Below, piece by piece: positions 34,681-43,496 of a stretch of DNA of 64,000 bases; the stretch's first letter is position 1, and each line of letters opens with the position of its first letter. Made by a program: the position numbers and the translations under genes. Below the pieces are notes generated by a model, which saw only the letters and a program-made list of their open reading frames with translations, did no database searches and was not told where the DNA came from. Origin of the DNA: Luteithermobacter gelatinilyticus. GTDB lineage: Bacteria > Pseudomonadota > Alphaproteobacteria > Sphingomonadales > Emcibacteraceae. The stretch is from contig NZ_CP040517.1 of the NCBI RefSeq assembly GCF_005849285.1, positions 626,501 to 690,500 on the forward strand, given 5' to 3'.

Positions 34681-36663
34681 ATGAGTGAGAAAGAGGTGCA
34701 GAGGGACCGGCCCTGGCTGTTTCGGACCTATTCCGGGCATTCCTCCGCCAAGGCGTCCAATGCGCTCTACCGGACCAACCTAGCCAAGGGACAGACCGGG
34801 TTGTCCGTGGCGTTCGATCTGCCAACCCAGACCGGATATGACAGCGATCATGTACTCTCCCGCGGAGAAGTGGGCAAGGTCGGGGTGCCGATCTGTCATC
34901 TGGGCGACATGCGCACTCTGTTTGAGGGTATTCCCCTTGAACAGATGAATACTTCCATGACCATCAATGCCACAGCGCCGTGGCTCCTGGCGCTCTATGT
35001 GGCGACGGCGGAGGAGCAGGGCGCCGACCGGGCCAAACTCAGCGGCACGGTGCAGAATGATCTGATCAAGGAATATTTGAGCCGTGGCACCTATATTTTC
35101 CCGCCGAAACCCAGCATGAAGCTGATTACTGATGTGATCAGTTTCACGTACCGGGAAATTCCCAAATGGAACCCCACCAATGTGTGTTCCTATCATCTAC
35201 AGGAAGCGGGCGCGACGCCGGTGCAGGAACTGGCCTATGCGCTGGCGACGGCGATTGCGGTACTGGATGCCGTGCATGACAGCGGGCAGGTGCCGGCCGA
35301 GGATTTTCCGAAAGTGGTGGGCCGTATCAGTTTCTTTGTCAATGCGGGGCTGCGTTTTGTGACTGAAATCGCCAAGATGCGGGCTTTTGTGGAACTGTGG
35401 GATGAGATCACCCGTGAACGTTATGGGGTGGAAGAAGACAAATACCGCCGCTTTCGCTATGGCGTGCAGGTCAACTCCCTGGGCCTCACTGAACAGCAAC
35501 CGGAAAATAATGTCTATCGTATTCTGCTGGAAATGCTGGCGGTGGTGCTCAGCAAGAAGGCCCGGGCCCGGGCGGTGCAACTTCCGGCCTGGAACGAGGC
35601 CTTGGGCCTGCCGCGGCCGTGGGATCAACAGTGGTCGCTGCGCCTGCAGCAGATCATGGCCTTTGAAACGGATCTTCTGGAATATGAGGACCTGTTTGAC
35701 GGCTCCAGGGTGATGGAGGCCAAGGTGGCGGCCCTGAAAGAGGAGGCGCGCGCGGAACTGGCCCGTATCGAGGAGATGGGCGGTGCCATCGCCGCCGTGG
35801 AATCCAGCTATATGAAGCAGCGTCTGGTGGAAAGCAATACTGCCCGGCTCAAGGCCATTGAAAGCGGCGAACAGATTGTGGTTGGCGTGAACAAATATAC
35901 GGAAACCGCTCCTTCGCCGCTGGTTAGTGACGAGGATGGCGGCATTATGACCGTGGATCCGGCCGCCGAGGCGGAGCAGATCGAACGGCTCAGGGGCTGG
36001 CGTGAGAGCCGGGATCAGAAGGCGGTGGACAAGGCGCTTGCGGCACTCAGGGACGCCGCGCAAGAAGGCCGCAACGTGATGGAACCGTCCATCGAAGCGG
36101 CCCGGGCCGGAGCCACTACCGGCGAATGGGCCCAGACCCTGCGCGAGGTGTTTGGTGAATACCGGGCTCCTACCGGGGTCGGCAAGGCGGCGCGGGGGGT
36201 TGCGGGCGATAGTTTGGAACAGGTGCGCCAGGCCGTGGAAGAGGTAAGTGAAAAACTGGGCCGTCGTCTGAAATTCCTGGTGGGGAAACCGGGGCTTGAC
36301 GGGCATTCCAATGGCGCGGAACAGATCGCGGTCAAGGCGCGGGATGCGGGCATGGAAGTGGTCTATGAAGGCATCCGCCTGACCCCGGCGCAGATTGTCA
36401 ATGCGGCATTGGAGGAGGGTGTTCATGCGGTGGGCCTGTCGATCCTGTCCGGTTCACATCTGCCGCTGGTGGAAGAGATCATGACCCGCATGAAAAAAGC
36501 AGGGCTTCAGGATATTCCGGTGATCGTCGGCGGCATCATTCCACCGGAGGATGAAAAACAGTTGCGCGCCATGGGGGTCGCCCGGGTCTATACCCCGAAG
36601 GATTATCACATGTCCGATATCATGGCTGATATCGTGGAGATTGTGGCGGCGGGAGTTAATTGA
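34681..36663 (+). CDS. ecm: Ethylmalonyl-CoA mutase (adenosylcobalamin-dependent)
   Basis: 660 residues, single-chain mutase with the large catalytic barrel (about 1-510) and the C-terminal B12-binding domain (about 525-655) in one protein. It rearranges (2R)-ethylmalonyl-CoA to methylsuccinyl-CoA. The N-terminal RDRPWLFRTYSGHSSAKASN and GLSVAFDLPTQTGYDSDH blocks, and the base-off B12 motif GKPGLDGHSNGAEQ (D-x-H-x-x-G), are clear. The length and N-terminus fit Ecm, not methylmalonyl-CoA mutase, which is longer, and ccr/mcd next door agree. AAGGGAG lies upstream of the ATG. Divergent from ccr. Confidence 0.94.
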   Translation: MSEKEVQRDRPWLFRTYSGHSSAKASNALYRTNLAKGQTGLSVAFDLPTQTGYDSDHVLSRGEVGKVGVPICHLGDMRTLFEGIPLEQMNTSMTINATAPWLLALYVATAEEQGADRAKLSGTVQNDLIKEYLSRGTYIFPPKPSMKLITDVISFTYREIPKWNPTNVCSYHLQEAGATPVQELAYALATAIAVLDAVHDSGQVPAEDFPKVVGRISFFVNAGLRFVTEIAKMRAFVELWDEITRERYGVEEDKYRRFRYGVQVNSLGLTEQQPENNVYRILLEMLAVVLSKKARARAVQLPAWNEALGLPRPWDQQWSLRLQQIMAFETDLLEYEDLFDGSRVMEAKVAALKEEARAELARIEEMGGAIAAVESSYMKQRLVESNTARLKAIESGEQIVVGVNKYTETAPSPLVSDEDGGIMTVDPAAEAEQIERLRGWRESRDQKAVDKALAALRDAAQEGRNVMEPSIEAARAGATTGEWAQTLREVFGEYRAPTGVGKAARGVAGDSLEQVRQAVEEVSEKLGRRLKFLVGKPGLDGHSNGAEQIAVKARDAGMEVVYEGIRLTPAQIVNAALEEGVHAVGLSILSGSHLPLVEEIMTRMKKAGLQDIPVIVGGIIPPEDEKQLRAMGVARVYTPKDYHMSDIMADIVEIVAAGVN

Positions 36664-36671
36664 TTTCTCTT

Positions 36672-36695
36672 GAAATTTATATTATATATAATTTC
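36672..36695. promoter_or_regulatory. 24-bp AT-rich palindrome upstream of the antitoxin gene
   Basis: GAAATT and AATTTC flank a TATA-rich near-symmetric centre; it ends one base before the AGGAG ribosome site. This is the usual place for an antitoxin autoregulation operator, and it contains TATAAT. Confidence 0.5.
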
Positions 36696-36707
36696 AGGAG
36701 AAATATT

Positions 36708-37100
36708 ATGCCGACTGTCGGGGTACATTCCAGATCCGACCGGACCGAACCGGACAAGGACCGGGTTTTGAGCATGGCAGTGGCCCGGGCTGCGGGCTTT
36801 CTGGCGATTTCCAATAAGGAACTGGCGGGGATCCTCGGGCTATCGCAGGCTTCCGTGTCGCGCCTTATGAAGGGGCAATACCTGTTGCGCGAGGGCCGTA
36901 AGGAATATGAACTGGGGGTGCTCCTGGTGCGTTTGTTCCGTTCTCTGGATGCATTGACCGGCGGGGACGATCGTTCCAGCCGATCCTGGCTGCGGTCGGA
37001 AAATCTGGTGCTTGGAGGACGGCCCGTCGACCTGATCACCACCATCACCGGGCTCATGGGGGTTATCGCTTATGTGGACAGCCGGCGCGCTAAGCTCTGA
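36708..37100 (+). CDS. Xre/MbcA/ParS-type antitoxin (DUF2384)
   Basis: 130 residues from the ATG at 36708, which has AGGAG 7 bases upstream; the frame is open further back to 36660 but would overlap ecm and lacks a ribosome site. An N-terminal helix-turn-helix (ELAGILGLSQASVSRLMKG) binds DNA. The C-terminal toxin-binding domain is recognised by WLRSENLVLGGRPVDLITTITGL followed by YVDSRRAKL. It neutralises the RES toxin encoded next, whose start lies 29 bases inside this gene. The palindrome at 36672 is a likely operator. Confidence 0.9.
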   Translation: MPTVGVHSRSDRTEPDKDRVLSMAVARAAGFLAISNKELAGILGLSQASVSRLMKGQYLLREGRKEYELGVLLVRLFRSLDALTGGDDRSSRSWLRSENLVLGGRPVDLITTITGLMGVIAYVDSRRAKL

Positions 37101-37788
37101 GGCCCGTTCCTATAGTCACGATATCTGGCGGTTTGTCGAGTTTCAATACAAGACGGCGACCATGCGGCTTGTGGATCACGATCCGGGCGACCAGGCCGTG
37201 CTGGAGGATATTCTGGAGGACAGCAAGCCTGCGATTCCGGCTGGGGCCGAAGGTCTCCATTTCCTGCTGTTTACCCCATTCCGATATCAGGCTTATCCCA
37301 CCGGGTCCCGTTTCCGTCGGGTCGGAGACCTGAGGGGCGTTTATTATGCATCTGAAACAGTTGAGACGGCGCTTGCGGAGGCGGCATGGCATACCCGGCT
37401 GTTTTTTCAAGAATCCCCTGAAACGCTCTTGCCGCAACAACCTTTGTTAAAAACGGCTTTTCCGGTGTTGTGCCGGACGGACAGATTTCTGAACCTGACT
37501 TTGCCGCCGCTGGACCGGGATCGCGCCTTATGGACCTCCGCTGAGGAATATGGCGCTTGTCAGGATCTGGCGGATCAGGCGCGTCTCGCGCAAATGGAGG
37601 CCATCGGCTATGAGTCTGTCCGGGATGCCGGAGGGGGATTGAATGTGGCGGCGTTGAGTCCTGAGATCTTTCGGGGCCGGCGCATTGATTCGCAAAGATC
37701 CATGACCTGGCATCTTCTGGTTCATGCTACTGGCGTCGAGGCCTGGTGTGACTTGCCCACCTTAAGGGTAAGTTTTGAGTTTCCCTAA
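37072..37788 (+). CDS. RES-domain toxin (NAD+-depleting type)
   Basis: 238 residues. RES toxins of Xre-RES modules degrade NAD+ and arrest growth when free of antitoxin. The family block GSRFRRVGDLRGVYYASETVETALAEAAWH (only partly quoted: RGVYYASETVETALAE) holds the conserved Arg, Tyr and Glu; a later Ser-containing stretch, AIGYESVRDAGGGLNVAALSP, is also typical. It starts with an ATG inside the antitoxin gene and is therefore translationally coupled. Slightly longer than common members because of an N-terminal segment before HDIWRFVEF; a later start is possible. Confidence 0.88.
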   Translation: MWTAGALSSEARSYSHDIWRFVEFQYKTATMRLVDHDPGDQAVLEDILEDSKPAIPAGAEGLHFLLFTPFRYQAYPTGSRFRRVGDLRGVYYASETVETALAEAAWHTRLFFQESPETLLPQQPLLKTAFPVLCRTDRFLNLTLPPLDRDRALWTSAEEYGACQDLADQARLAQMEAIGYESVRDAGGGLNVAALSPEIFRGRRIDSQRSMTWHLLVHATGVEAWCDLPTLRVSFEFP

Positions 37789-37859
37789 GGCCGGGATTTC
37801 GCTACCGTAAGTTCGATCGGGCATGTGCCTGTTTTGCCACCAACCAGGGGGGATCCCTT

Positions 37860-38606
37860 ATGACCATAGAACTGTTTCGTGAGGATGCGTATCTGAAAGA
37901 ATGTGAGGCCACGGTCATGGCGGTGACCGAGCGGGGCGGTATTGTGCTGGACCAGACGGTGTTTTATCCCACCGGCGGCGGCCAGCCGGGGGACAGTGGC
38001 ATCTTGATCCCCGCGGACGGGCGGCGCCTGCGCATTGCCAGCACGGTTTATGACCGGGACAGCGGCGCGATTGTGCATGTGCCGGACGATAGCGGCGAGG
38101 TTGGGCAGGATTTGCCCGCGGTGGGGACGGCTGTCAAAGCCGTTATCGACTGGGATCGGCGGTACCGGCATATGCGCATGCATACGGCATTGCATCTGTT
38201 GTGCGCGGTGGTGCCCTGCGGCGTGACGGGAGGGCAGATCGGCGTAGAAAAAAGCCGACTGGATTTCGATATCGGGGAGCAAACGCTGGATAAGGAGGAG
38301 ATCACGGCGCAATTGAATGACCTGGTGGCGCGGGATATTTCGGTCAGCGCCAACTGGATCAGCGATGAGCAACTGGACCGGAATCCGGATCTGGTCCGGA
38401 CCATGTCGGTGGCACCGCCACGTGGCGCCGGGCGGGTGCGGCTGATCAAGGTGGGCGAGGATGTGGATCTTCAGCCGTGCGGCGGTACCCATGTGAAGCG
38501 GACTTCGGAAATCGGCCCGCTGCGGGTCAGCAAGATCGAAAACAAAGGCAAACGCAACCGCCGGGTCAATATTGTTTTTGCCGACCAGGCCGGCCGTGAC
38601 CAATAA
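37860..38606 (+). CDS. Alanyl-tRNA editing protein, AlaX type
   Basis: 248 residues. Free-standing editing domain that removes wrongly attached Ser or Gly from tRNA(Ala). The N-terminal beta-barrel has DQTVFYPTGGGQPGDSG, and the zinc ligands are in RMHTALHLL (H-x3-H, near residue 105) and QPCGGTHV (C-x3-H, near 208). Lies 71 bases after the RES toxin and opposite the YbaK-like gene, also a tRNA editing family; repeat copy 7 stands between the two converging genes. Confidence 0.92.
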   Translation: MTIELFREDAYLKECEATVMAVTERGGIVLDQTVFYPTGGGQPGDSGILIPADGRRLRIASTVYDRDSGAIVHVPDDSGEVGQDLPAVGTAVKAVIDWDRRYRHMRMHTALHLLCAVVPCGVTGGQIGVEKSRLDFDIGEQTLDKEEITAQLNDLVARDISVSANWISDEQLDRNPDLVRTMSVAPPRGAGRVRLIKVGEDVDLQPCGGTHVKRTSEIGPLRVSKIENKGKRNRRVNIVFADQAGRDQ

Positions 38607-38664
38607 GTTTGGGCCCATAGGCTTGAAAGATTTTCAGAACGATCAGCCTTGGGCCTTATCGGTC

Positions 38665-38702
38665 TAGAGTGAATTGTGTATAGGATGGCTCAATTCACTC
38701 TA
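38665..38702 (+). repeat. Palindromic intergenic repeat, copy 7 (complete)
   Basis: 38 bp with perfect 12-bp arms TAGAGTGAATTG/CAATTCACTCTA and loop TGTATAGGATGGCT, between the converging alaX-like and ybaK-like genes. Confidence 0.9.
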
Positions 38703-38728
38703 GAGGATGTTGTATTTTGTGCCTCGGA

Positions 38729-39205
38729 TCATTCATACATGGACTTGCTGAAATCACCATAGATGGCGCCTTGCATGATGCTGCGGAAATCAGACGCGGC
38801 AAGATGCAGCAGCGATTCATGATCGCCGCTTTCAAGGAACACATCTTCTTCATCGCAAAGGTCGTTATCCACCAGCACCATCAATCCGTAAGCTTGGCCA
38901 ATGGGCGGAACGGCGCCAGGGTCGCAGTCGTTGAAAATCATTTCAACTTCTTCTTCCTTGGCCATTTCGGTTTTTTCATTGATGGTGCGTTCGATTTTGT
39001 GCAAATCCACCTTGTGATCCGCCGGCACCACCACCATCAGGTAGCCGCTTCCGGTGGCAAGTAAGACTCCTTTGGCCAGTTTGTTGTCGGGGATATGCGC
39101 TTCGGCGGCGATTATCGAGCTGCGTTCCGCATGAGGGTGGGTGATGATCTCATACGAGGTATCCATGCTGCTGAGATAATCTCTGAGCGAGATTGCCATA
39201 CCCAT
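38729..39205 (-). CDS. YbaK/EbsC-type aminoacyl-tRNA deacylase
   Basis: 158 residues of the YbaK/ProX editing fold, which hydrolyses mischarged tRNAs such as Cys- or Ala-tRNA(Pro). Recognised by YEIITHPHAERSSIIAAEAHI near the N-terminus, the core KGVLLATGSGYLMVVVPADHKVDL with the conserved Lys, and DPGAVPPIGQAYGL. It is a lone gene on the - strand; GGAGAAAGATC lies upstream of the start. Which tRNA is edited is not clear from sequence. Confidence 0.88.
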   Translation of the reverse strand: MGMAISLRDYLSSMDTSYEIITHPHAERSSIIAAEAHIPDNKLAKGVLLATGSGYLMVVVPADHKVDLHKIERTINEKTEMAKEEEVEMIFNDCDPGAVPPIGQAYGLMVLVDNDLCDEEDVFLESGDHESLLHLAASDFRSIMQGAIYGDFSKSMYE

Positions 39206-39662
39206 GATCTTTCTCCTTTTGGAAGACTGGGGATAATGTCACAGGGACATTACGGAAAATATTTTACAATAATATCGCACATATTTCAGCTTTTTTGCAG
39301 ATGCCGACGGTCGGGAGCCCTTTGACAACCGCCTCACGGGCGGAAAAGAAGCGCATTGGCCGTTTCCGGCGGCTTCAGGCTTATATTCCGCCGGGCAAAA
39401 GGCCCGAGTCGGGTTCCGCTACGGACCGTCTACTGGTGGTTTTTGAGGGGTCAGGAGTCCTGTTTATAGGGGGAGGTTTTCGGGAGAAACCCATCACCTG
39501 CCAATAAGTTAGGATAAAACCGTTCCGCAGGCCCCGGCCCTGGCATCACAGATCGGATCACAGGCCGGATTACAGGCCGGATCACAGGCCGGATCACAGG
39601 AATGTGTACGGGGTCCCCCCTGTAATGTGGTATACTTAACATCGGTAACAGGCAATTTAAGT
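39206..39662. other. Intergenic region with a 12-bp tandem repeat
   Basis: 457 bases without a supported gene. A 70-residue + frame (39295-39507) has no ribosome site and resembles nothing known. The region ends in the tandem repeat at 39555-39600. The promoter of the TPR lipoprotein gene must be at its right end, but I see no clear hexamers. Confidence 0.35.
39555..39600 (+). repeat. 12-bp tandem repeat, nearly four units
   Basis: GGATCACAGGCC, GGATTACAGGCC, GGATCACAGGCC and a truncated GGATCACAGG; half a unit precedes. About 60 bases before the TPR lipoprotein start. Confidence 0.9.
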
Positions 39663-40862
39663 ATGACCCAGGCACTGTCCACGCCAGAACGGATCCCGCA
39701 ACGGATCAAGGCCGCGGTACCCAATTCCGCGGAGCGGGGAGGTTTACGAACTGTTGCCGGAATAGTCCTTCTTATCCTTATCGGTTTTTTTGTTGGTGTC
39801 CTGTCGGGATGTAGCCGCAACCATCAGGCTTATTTCCCGGATCTTGCGCAACGGGACATCAGCCGGGAGGATCTTCTGAGCGGACGCAGCCTGTGGGGGG
39901 AGGCGGCCGAGGAACTTGTCCTGCCCGAAGACCACGTCATGCGGATGAGCCCCCAGATGCGGGCCTTTCTTGATCGTTATGTGCCGGGAAACTATGCTGA
40001 CCCGATGAAAATCCGGGCCATACTGGAAGCCATTATTTCACCGGGGGCGCTGGGTATGGAATATGACAGAAGCCTGACTTTCACGGCTCGGGAATCTTTT
40101 CGCCGCGCCGAAGGCAACTGTCTGGGCTTCAGTTATGTATTTGTGCTTCTGGCCCGGGAGAGGGGGCTCAAGGCCTATTTTCAGGAGGTGGAAATTCCCC
40201 CGGACTGGACCCCGGCGGCGGAGCGACTGGTTTTTGTCAATCGCCACATCAATGTCCGGGTTGATACCCGTATTGGCCATGATATGGTCGTGGATATTGA
40301 TCGGGCCAACGTCAAACCTTTCTATCCCGTCCGGCGCATTTCGGACAAGGAAGCCGAAGCCCATTATTATAGCAACAAGGGTGCCGAATATCTGGATCGC
40401 GGGAACATGAAAAATGCCTTCCGGTATTTTGTGAAAGCGGTGAGGCTGATGCCGAAAAGCAGCGCCTTTTGGTCTAATCTGGGGGTATTTTACCGGCTGA
40501 ATAATCTGCCATGGCATGCCGAAAAGGCATATTTTATCGCCCTGAAATATAAACCGTCCAATTATTCCGTCATGACTAATCTGGCTATTTTATACGAAAT
40601 TCAGGGGGAGGTGGAAAAGGCGGAATATTTTACCGGACTGGCAAAACGCTATCAGCAGAAAAATCCCTATTACCATTATTACCGGGCCCAGGAAGCTTAT
40701 AACGACGGAGATTATCAGGCGACGCTCCGTCATCTCAGAGGGGTCATTCGCCAGAAAATCGAAGACTATCGTTTTTACGATCTCATGGCGGAAGCTTATA
40801 TAAAACTCGGCAAGCAGGATGAAGCTGAGGAGGTCCTTGCCAAGGGAGCCGACTACCGATAG
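39663..40862 (+). CDS. Lipoprotein with transglutaminase-like and TPR domains
   Basis: 399 residues from the ATG at 39663; a GTG at 39627 is in frame and neither has a good ribosome site, so the start is uncertain. About 40 residues precede the hydrophobic segment with lipobox LSGC, an unusually long head. A transglutaminase-like domain follows (Cys in RAEGNCLGFSYVFVLLARERG, His in VNRHINVRVD, Asp in HDMVVDID), then at least three TPR units (AEYLDRGNMKNAFRYFVKAVRL, AFWSNLGVFYRLN, MTNLAILYEIQGEVEKAEYF). The Cys-His-Asp set is complete, so protease or crosslinking-type activity in the periplasm is possible; the role is unknown. Confidence 0.8.
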   Translation: MTQALSTPERIPQRIKAAVPNSAERGGLRTVAGIVLLILIGFFVGVLSGCSRNHQAYFPDLAQRDISREDLLSGRSLWGEAAEELVLPEDHVMRMSPQMRAFLDRYVPGNYADPMKIRAILEAIISPGALGMEYDRSLTFTARESFRRAEGNCLGFSYVFVLLARERGLKAYFQEVEIPPDWTPAAERLVFVNRHINVRVDTRIGHDMVVDIDRANVKPFYPVRRISDKEAEAHYYSNKGAEYLDRGNMKNAFRYFVKAVRLMPKSSAFWSNLGVFYRLNNLPWHAEKAYFIALKYKPSNYSVMTNLAILYEIQGEVEKAEYFTGLAKRYQQKNPYYHYYRAQEAYNDGDYQATLRHLRGVIRQKIEDYRFYDLMAEAYIKLGKQDEAEEVLAKGADYR

Positions 40863-40936
40863 GGGATAGTGCTTTTTTTAAAGCAAAAAATAGTGTATTA
40901 TATTTCGGCTTTATGCAACTAAAAAGGGGAAGGACA

Positions 40937-41353
40937 ATGAATGTGACGCGTTTTGTTCTGGCCGTGATTGTCGCATATGTGGTCATGGCCGTTCTGGCAA
41001 TTGGGTTAGAGGCTCTATTGGGGGACATGACGAGCAGCTTCAAGGCGCTACACCGCCCGGAAGAGGCGCTGGCGGAATATCAAATCTGGATGTATCTGGC
41101 GTATCTGCTGCAGACCGTTGTTTTTTGCTATATTTTTACCCTGAACTATGAAAACAAAGGCTGGATGGAAGGGCTGCGTTATGGGCTTCTGATCGGCCTG
41201 TTTATGTCGTTTGAGGTGATGGCTTGGTACGGCATGATGCCGATAGCGGGCATGGACACCGTGGTGACCATGATCATGACTGTGGTGATCTATATGGGCG
41301 GCGGCATTGCCACGGCGTTGGTCTATAAACCGGCTGCCCAGCCTATGGCATAG
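40937..41353 (+). CDS. Small integral membrane protein of unknown function
   Basis: 138 residues from the ATG at 40937, preceded by GGGGAAGGA; an ATG at 40913 is in frame without such a site. Four hydrophobic segments (FVLAVIVAYVVMAVLAIG, MYLAYLLQTVVFCYIF, GLLIGLFMSFEVMAWYG, VVTMIMTVVIYMGGGIATAL). I do not recognise the family with certainty. A bidirectional terminator follows, so it is probably transcribed alone or with the TPR lipoprotein gene 74 bases upstream. Confidence 0.7.
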   Translation: MNVTRFVLAVIVAYVVMAVLAIGLEALLGDMTSSFKALHRPEEALAEYQIWMYLAYLLQTVVFCYIFTLNYENKGWMEGLRYGLLIGLFMSFEVMAWYGMMPIAGMDTVVTMIMTVVIYMGGGIATALVYKPAAQPMA

Positions 41354-41383
41354 ACGGGGGTGCCAGATAACGAAAAAATGAAA

Positions 41384-41418
41384 AGAGAGGGTCTTCTGGA
41401 CCCTCTCTTCTTTTTTGG
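41384..41418. terminator. Bidirectional rho-independent terminator
   Basis: AGAGAGGGTC/GACCCTCTCT with a 5-base loop; followed by TCTTTTTT on the + strand and by TTTTCATTTTTT on the - strand. It serves the small membrane protein gene and, from the other side, acs. Confidence 0.85.
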
Positions 41419-41449
41419 GGTTTGTTCAGAAACGCCAATCTTTGTGTGT

Positions 41450-43393
41450 TTACTGGTTCATGCGGTTTTCAATCAGGTCTTCCACCACGGAAGGATCAGC
41501 GAGCGTGGACGTATCACCAAGTGAGTTAAATTCATTGGCGGCGATCTTCCGGAGGATCCGGCGCATGATTTTGCCAGACCGGGTCTTGGGCAGATCGGGG
41601 GTGAACTGGATCAGATCGGGGCTGGCGATGGGGCCGATTTCCTTGCGCACCCACTGCACCAGTTCATCCCGCAGATCGTTGGAGCCCTCGATCCCGGCTT
41701 TGAGCGTGACATAGGCGTAGATGCCCTGTCCCTTGATGTCGTGGGGATAGCCGACCACTGCGGCTTCGGCCACCAGCTCATGAGCCACCAGCGCGCTTTC
41801 CACCTCGGCCGTACCCATACGGTGACCGGACACATTGATCACATCGTCCACGCGCCCAGTGATCCAGTAATACCCGTCTTCATCACGGCGGCAGCCGTCA
41901 CCGGTGAAATATTTGCCGGGATAGGTGGAAAAATAGGTGTCGATAAAACGCTGATGGTCCCCGTAAACGGTACGCATCTGGCCGGGCCAGCTGTCTGCGA
42001 TACAAAGATTGCCTTCCGCCGGCCCCTCCAGAACCGTTCCCTTGCTGTCCACCAGTTCCGGTTTGATGCCGAAAAACGGACGGGTGGCGGAGCCGGGTTT
42101 GAGTGGCGTGGCCCCCGGCAGCGGCGCAATCATGATGCCGCCGGTTTCCGTCTGCCACCAGGTGTCCACCACCGGGCAGCGGTCTTCGCCAACCACATGA
42201 TAGTACCATTCCCAGGCTTCGGGATTGATGGGTTCGCCCACCGTGCCGAGGATGCGCAGGGAAGAGCGATCATGTTTTTTGACAAAATCATCGCCGGCCC
42301 CCATCAAGGCGCGAATGGCCGTGGGCGCGGTATAGAAGATATTGACCCGGTGTTTGGCGACTACCCGCCAGAACCGGCCGTGATCCGGGTAGCTGGGCAC
42401 GCCTTCAAAAATTAGGCTGGTGGCACCATTGGCCAGCGGGCCATAGACCACATAGCTATGTCCCGTGACCCAGCCCACATCGGCGGTACACCAGTACACA
42501 TCTCCTTCATGATAATCAAACACATATTGATGGGTCATAGACACATATGTCAGATACCCGCCAGAGGTATGCAACACGCCCTTGGGTTTGCCGGTGGAAC
42601 CGGAGGTGTAAAGGATAAACAACGGGTCTTCCGCGCTCATTTCCTCTGGCGCGCAGTCGGTGGGGACCCCCTCGGCGGCGTCGTGATACCAGACGTCGCG
42701 GCCTTCGACCACATTGACCTTGCGGCCGCTGTGGCGGATCATGATAACGTGCTTCACATTAAGGTCCGGCTGCTCCAGCGCCTTGTCCACATTTCTTTTC
42801 AACTCAATGGTGCGGCCGCCGCGAATGCCGTGGTCAGCCGTGATCACCACATGGCTGTCGCAGTCACGAATACGCCCGGCAAGGGCATCGGGGGAAAAGC
42901 CGCCAAAAACCACGGAATGAATGGCGCCGATGCGGGCACAGGCCAGCATGGCAAAGGCCGCCTCCGGAATCATCGGCATATAAATGGTCACCCGGTCGCC
43001 TTTTTTGACCCCATGGTTTTTCAGCACATTGGCAAAACGGCAGACTTCCTCATACAGCTCGCGATAGGTGATGCGGCGGCGGGTGCCAAGGTCATCGCCC
43101 TCAAAAATAAAGGCGATCTGGTTGGCCCGATGCGGCAGATGCCGGTCTATGCAGTTGACACAGACATTCAGCGTGCCGTCTTCATACCAGCGGATATGCA
43201 GATCATCCTTATCATAGGACACATTTTTAACCCGGGTGTAGGGTTTGATCCATGTGAGACGTTTGCCCATTTCTCCCCAGAATCCTTCAGGATCATCAAG
43301 GGACCGCTGATACATTTCCCGGTACTGATCTTCATTAATGAAGGCGTTTTCGGCAATTTTCGGATGGACCGGATAGGTGTGGATTTCTGACAT
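41450..43393 (-). CDS. acs: Acetyl-CoA synthetase
   Basis: 647 residues, full-length AMP-forming acyl-CoA synthetase. Makes acetyl-CoA from acetate, ATP and CoA through acetyl-AMP. Signatures: [19 protein letters not shown] (P-loop-like), the [10 protein letters not shown] block of the acetate pocket, [29 protein letters not shown], and the C-terminal [11 protein letters not shown] with the regulatory acetylation lysine. The product feeds the ethylmalonyl-CoA pathway encoded at 31-37 kb, consistent with growth on acetate. Solitary gene with a terminator behind it. Confidence 0.96.
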   Translation of the reverse strand: MSEIHTYPVHPKIAENAFINEDQYREMYQRSLDDPEGFWGEMGKRLTWIKPYTRVKNVSYDKDDLHIRWYEDGTLNVCVNCIDRHLPHRANQIAFIFEGDDLGTRRRITYRELYEEVCRFANVLKNHGVKKGDRVTIYMPMIPEAAFAMLACARIGAIHSVVFGGFSPDALAGRIRDCDSHVVITADHGIRGGRTIELKRNVDKALEQPDLNVKHVIMIRHSGRKVNVVEGRDVWYHDAAEGVPTDCAPEEMSAEDPLFILYTSGSTGKPKGVLHTSGGYLTYVSMTHQYVFDYHEGDVYWCTADVGWVTGHSYVVYGPLANGATSLIFEGVPSYPDHGRFWRVVAKHRVNIFYTAPTAIRALMGAGDDFVKKHDRSSLRILGTVGEPINPEAWEWYYHVVGEDRCPVVDTWWQTETGGIMIAPLPGATPLKPGSATRPFFGIKPELVDSKGTVLEGPAEGNLCIADSWPGQMRTVYGDHQRFIDTYFSTYPGKYFTGDGCRRDEDGYYWITGRVDDVINVSGHRMGTAEVESALVAHELVAEAAVVGYPHDIKGQGIYAYVTLKAGIEGSNDLRDELVQWVRKEIGPIASPDLIQFTPDLPKTRSGKIMRRILRKIAANEFNSLGDTSTLADPSVVEDLIENRMNQ

Positions 43394-43496
43394 GATCTGT
43401 CCCCTAGAAGATGACTGTTTTGTTTATGTTATTTTCTGGCCCTGGCGCTGTCAAAGGCAGAGGATTAAAAATCCTGCTTTTTACATCTCCTGCCTG

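Noticed and set aside
35197-36426. 409-codon open frame antisense to ecm
   Set aside because: Shadow frame rich in His, Arg and Gln typical of reversed coding DNA.
39295-39507. 70-codon frame in the 39.2-39.6 kb gap
   Set aside because: No ribosome site and no recognisable family; left as unannotated.
39555-39600. Possible CRISPR array
   Set aside because: Units are 12 bp and directly adjacent, with no spacers and no cas genes.
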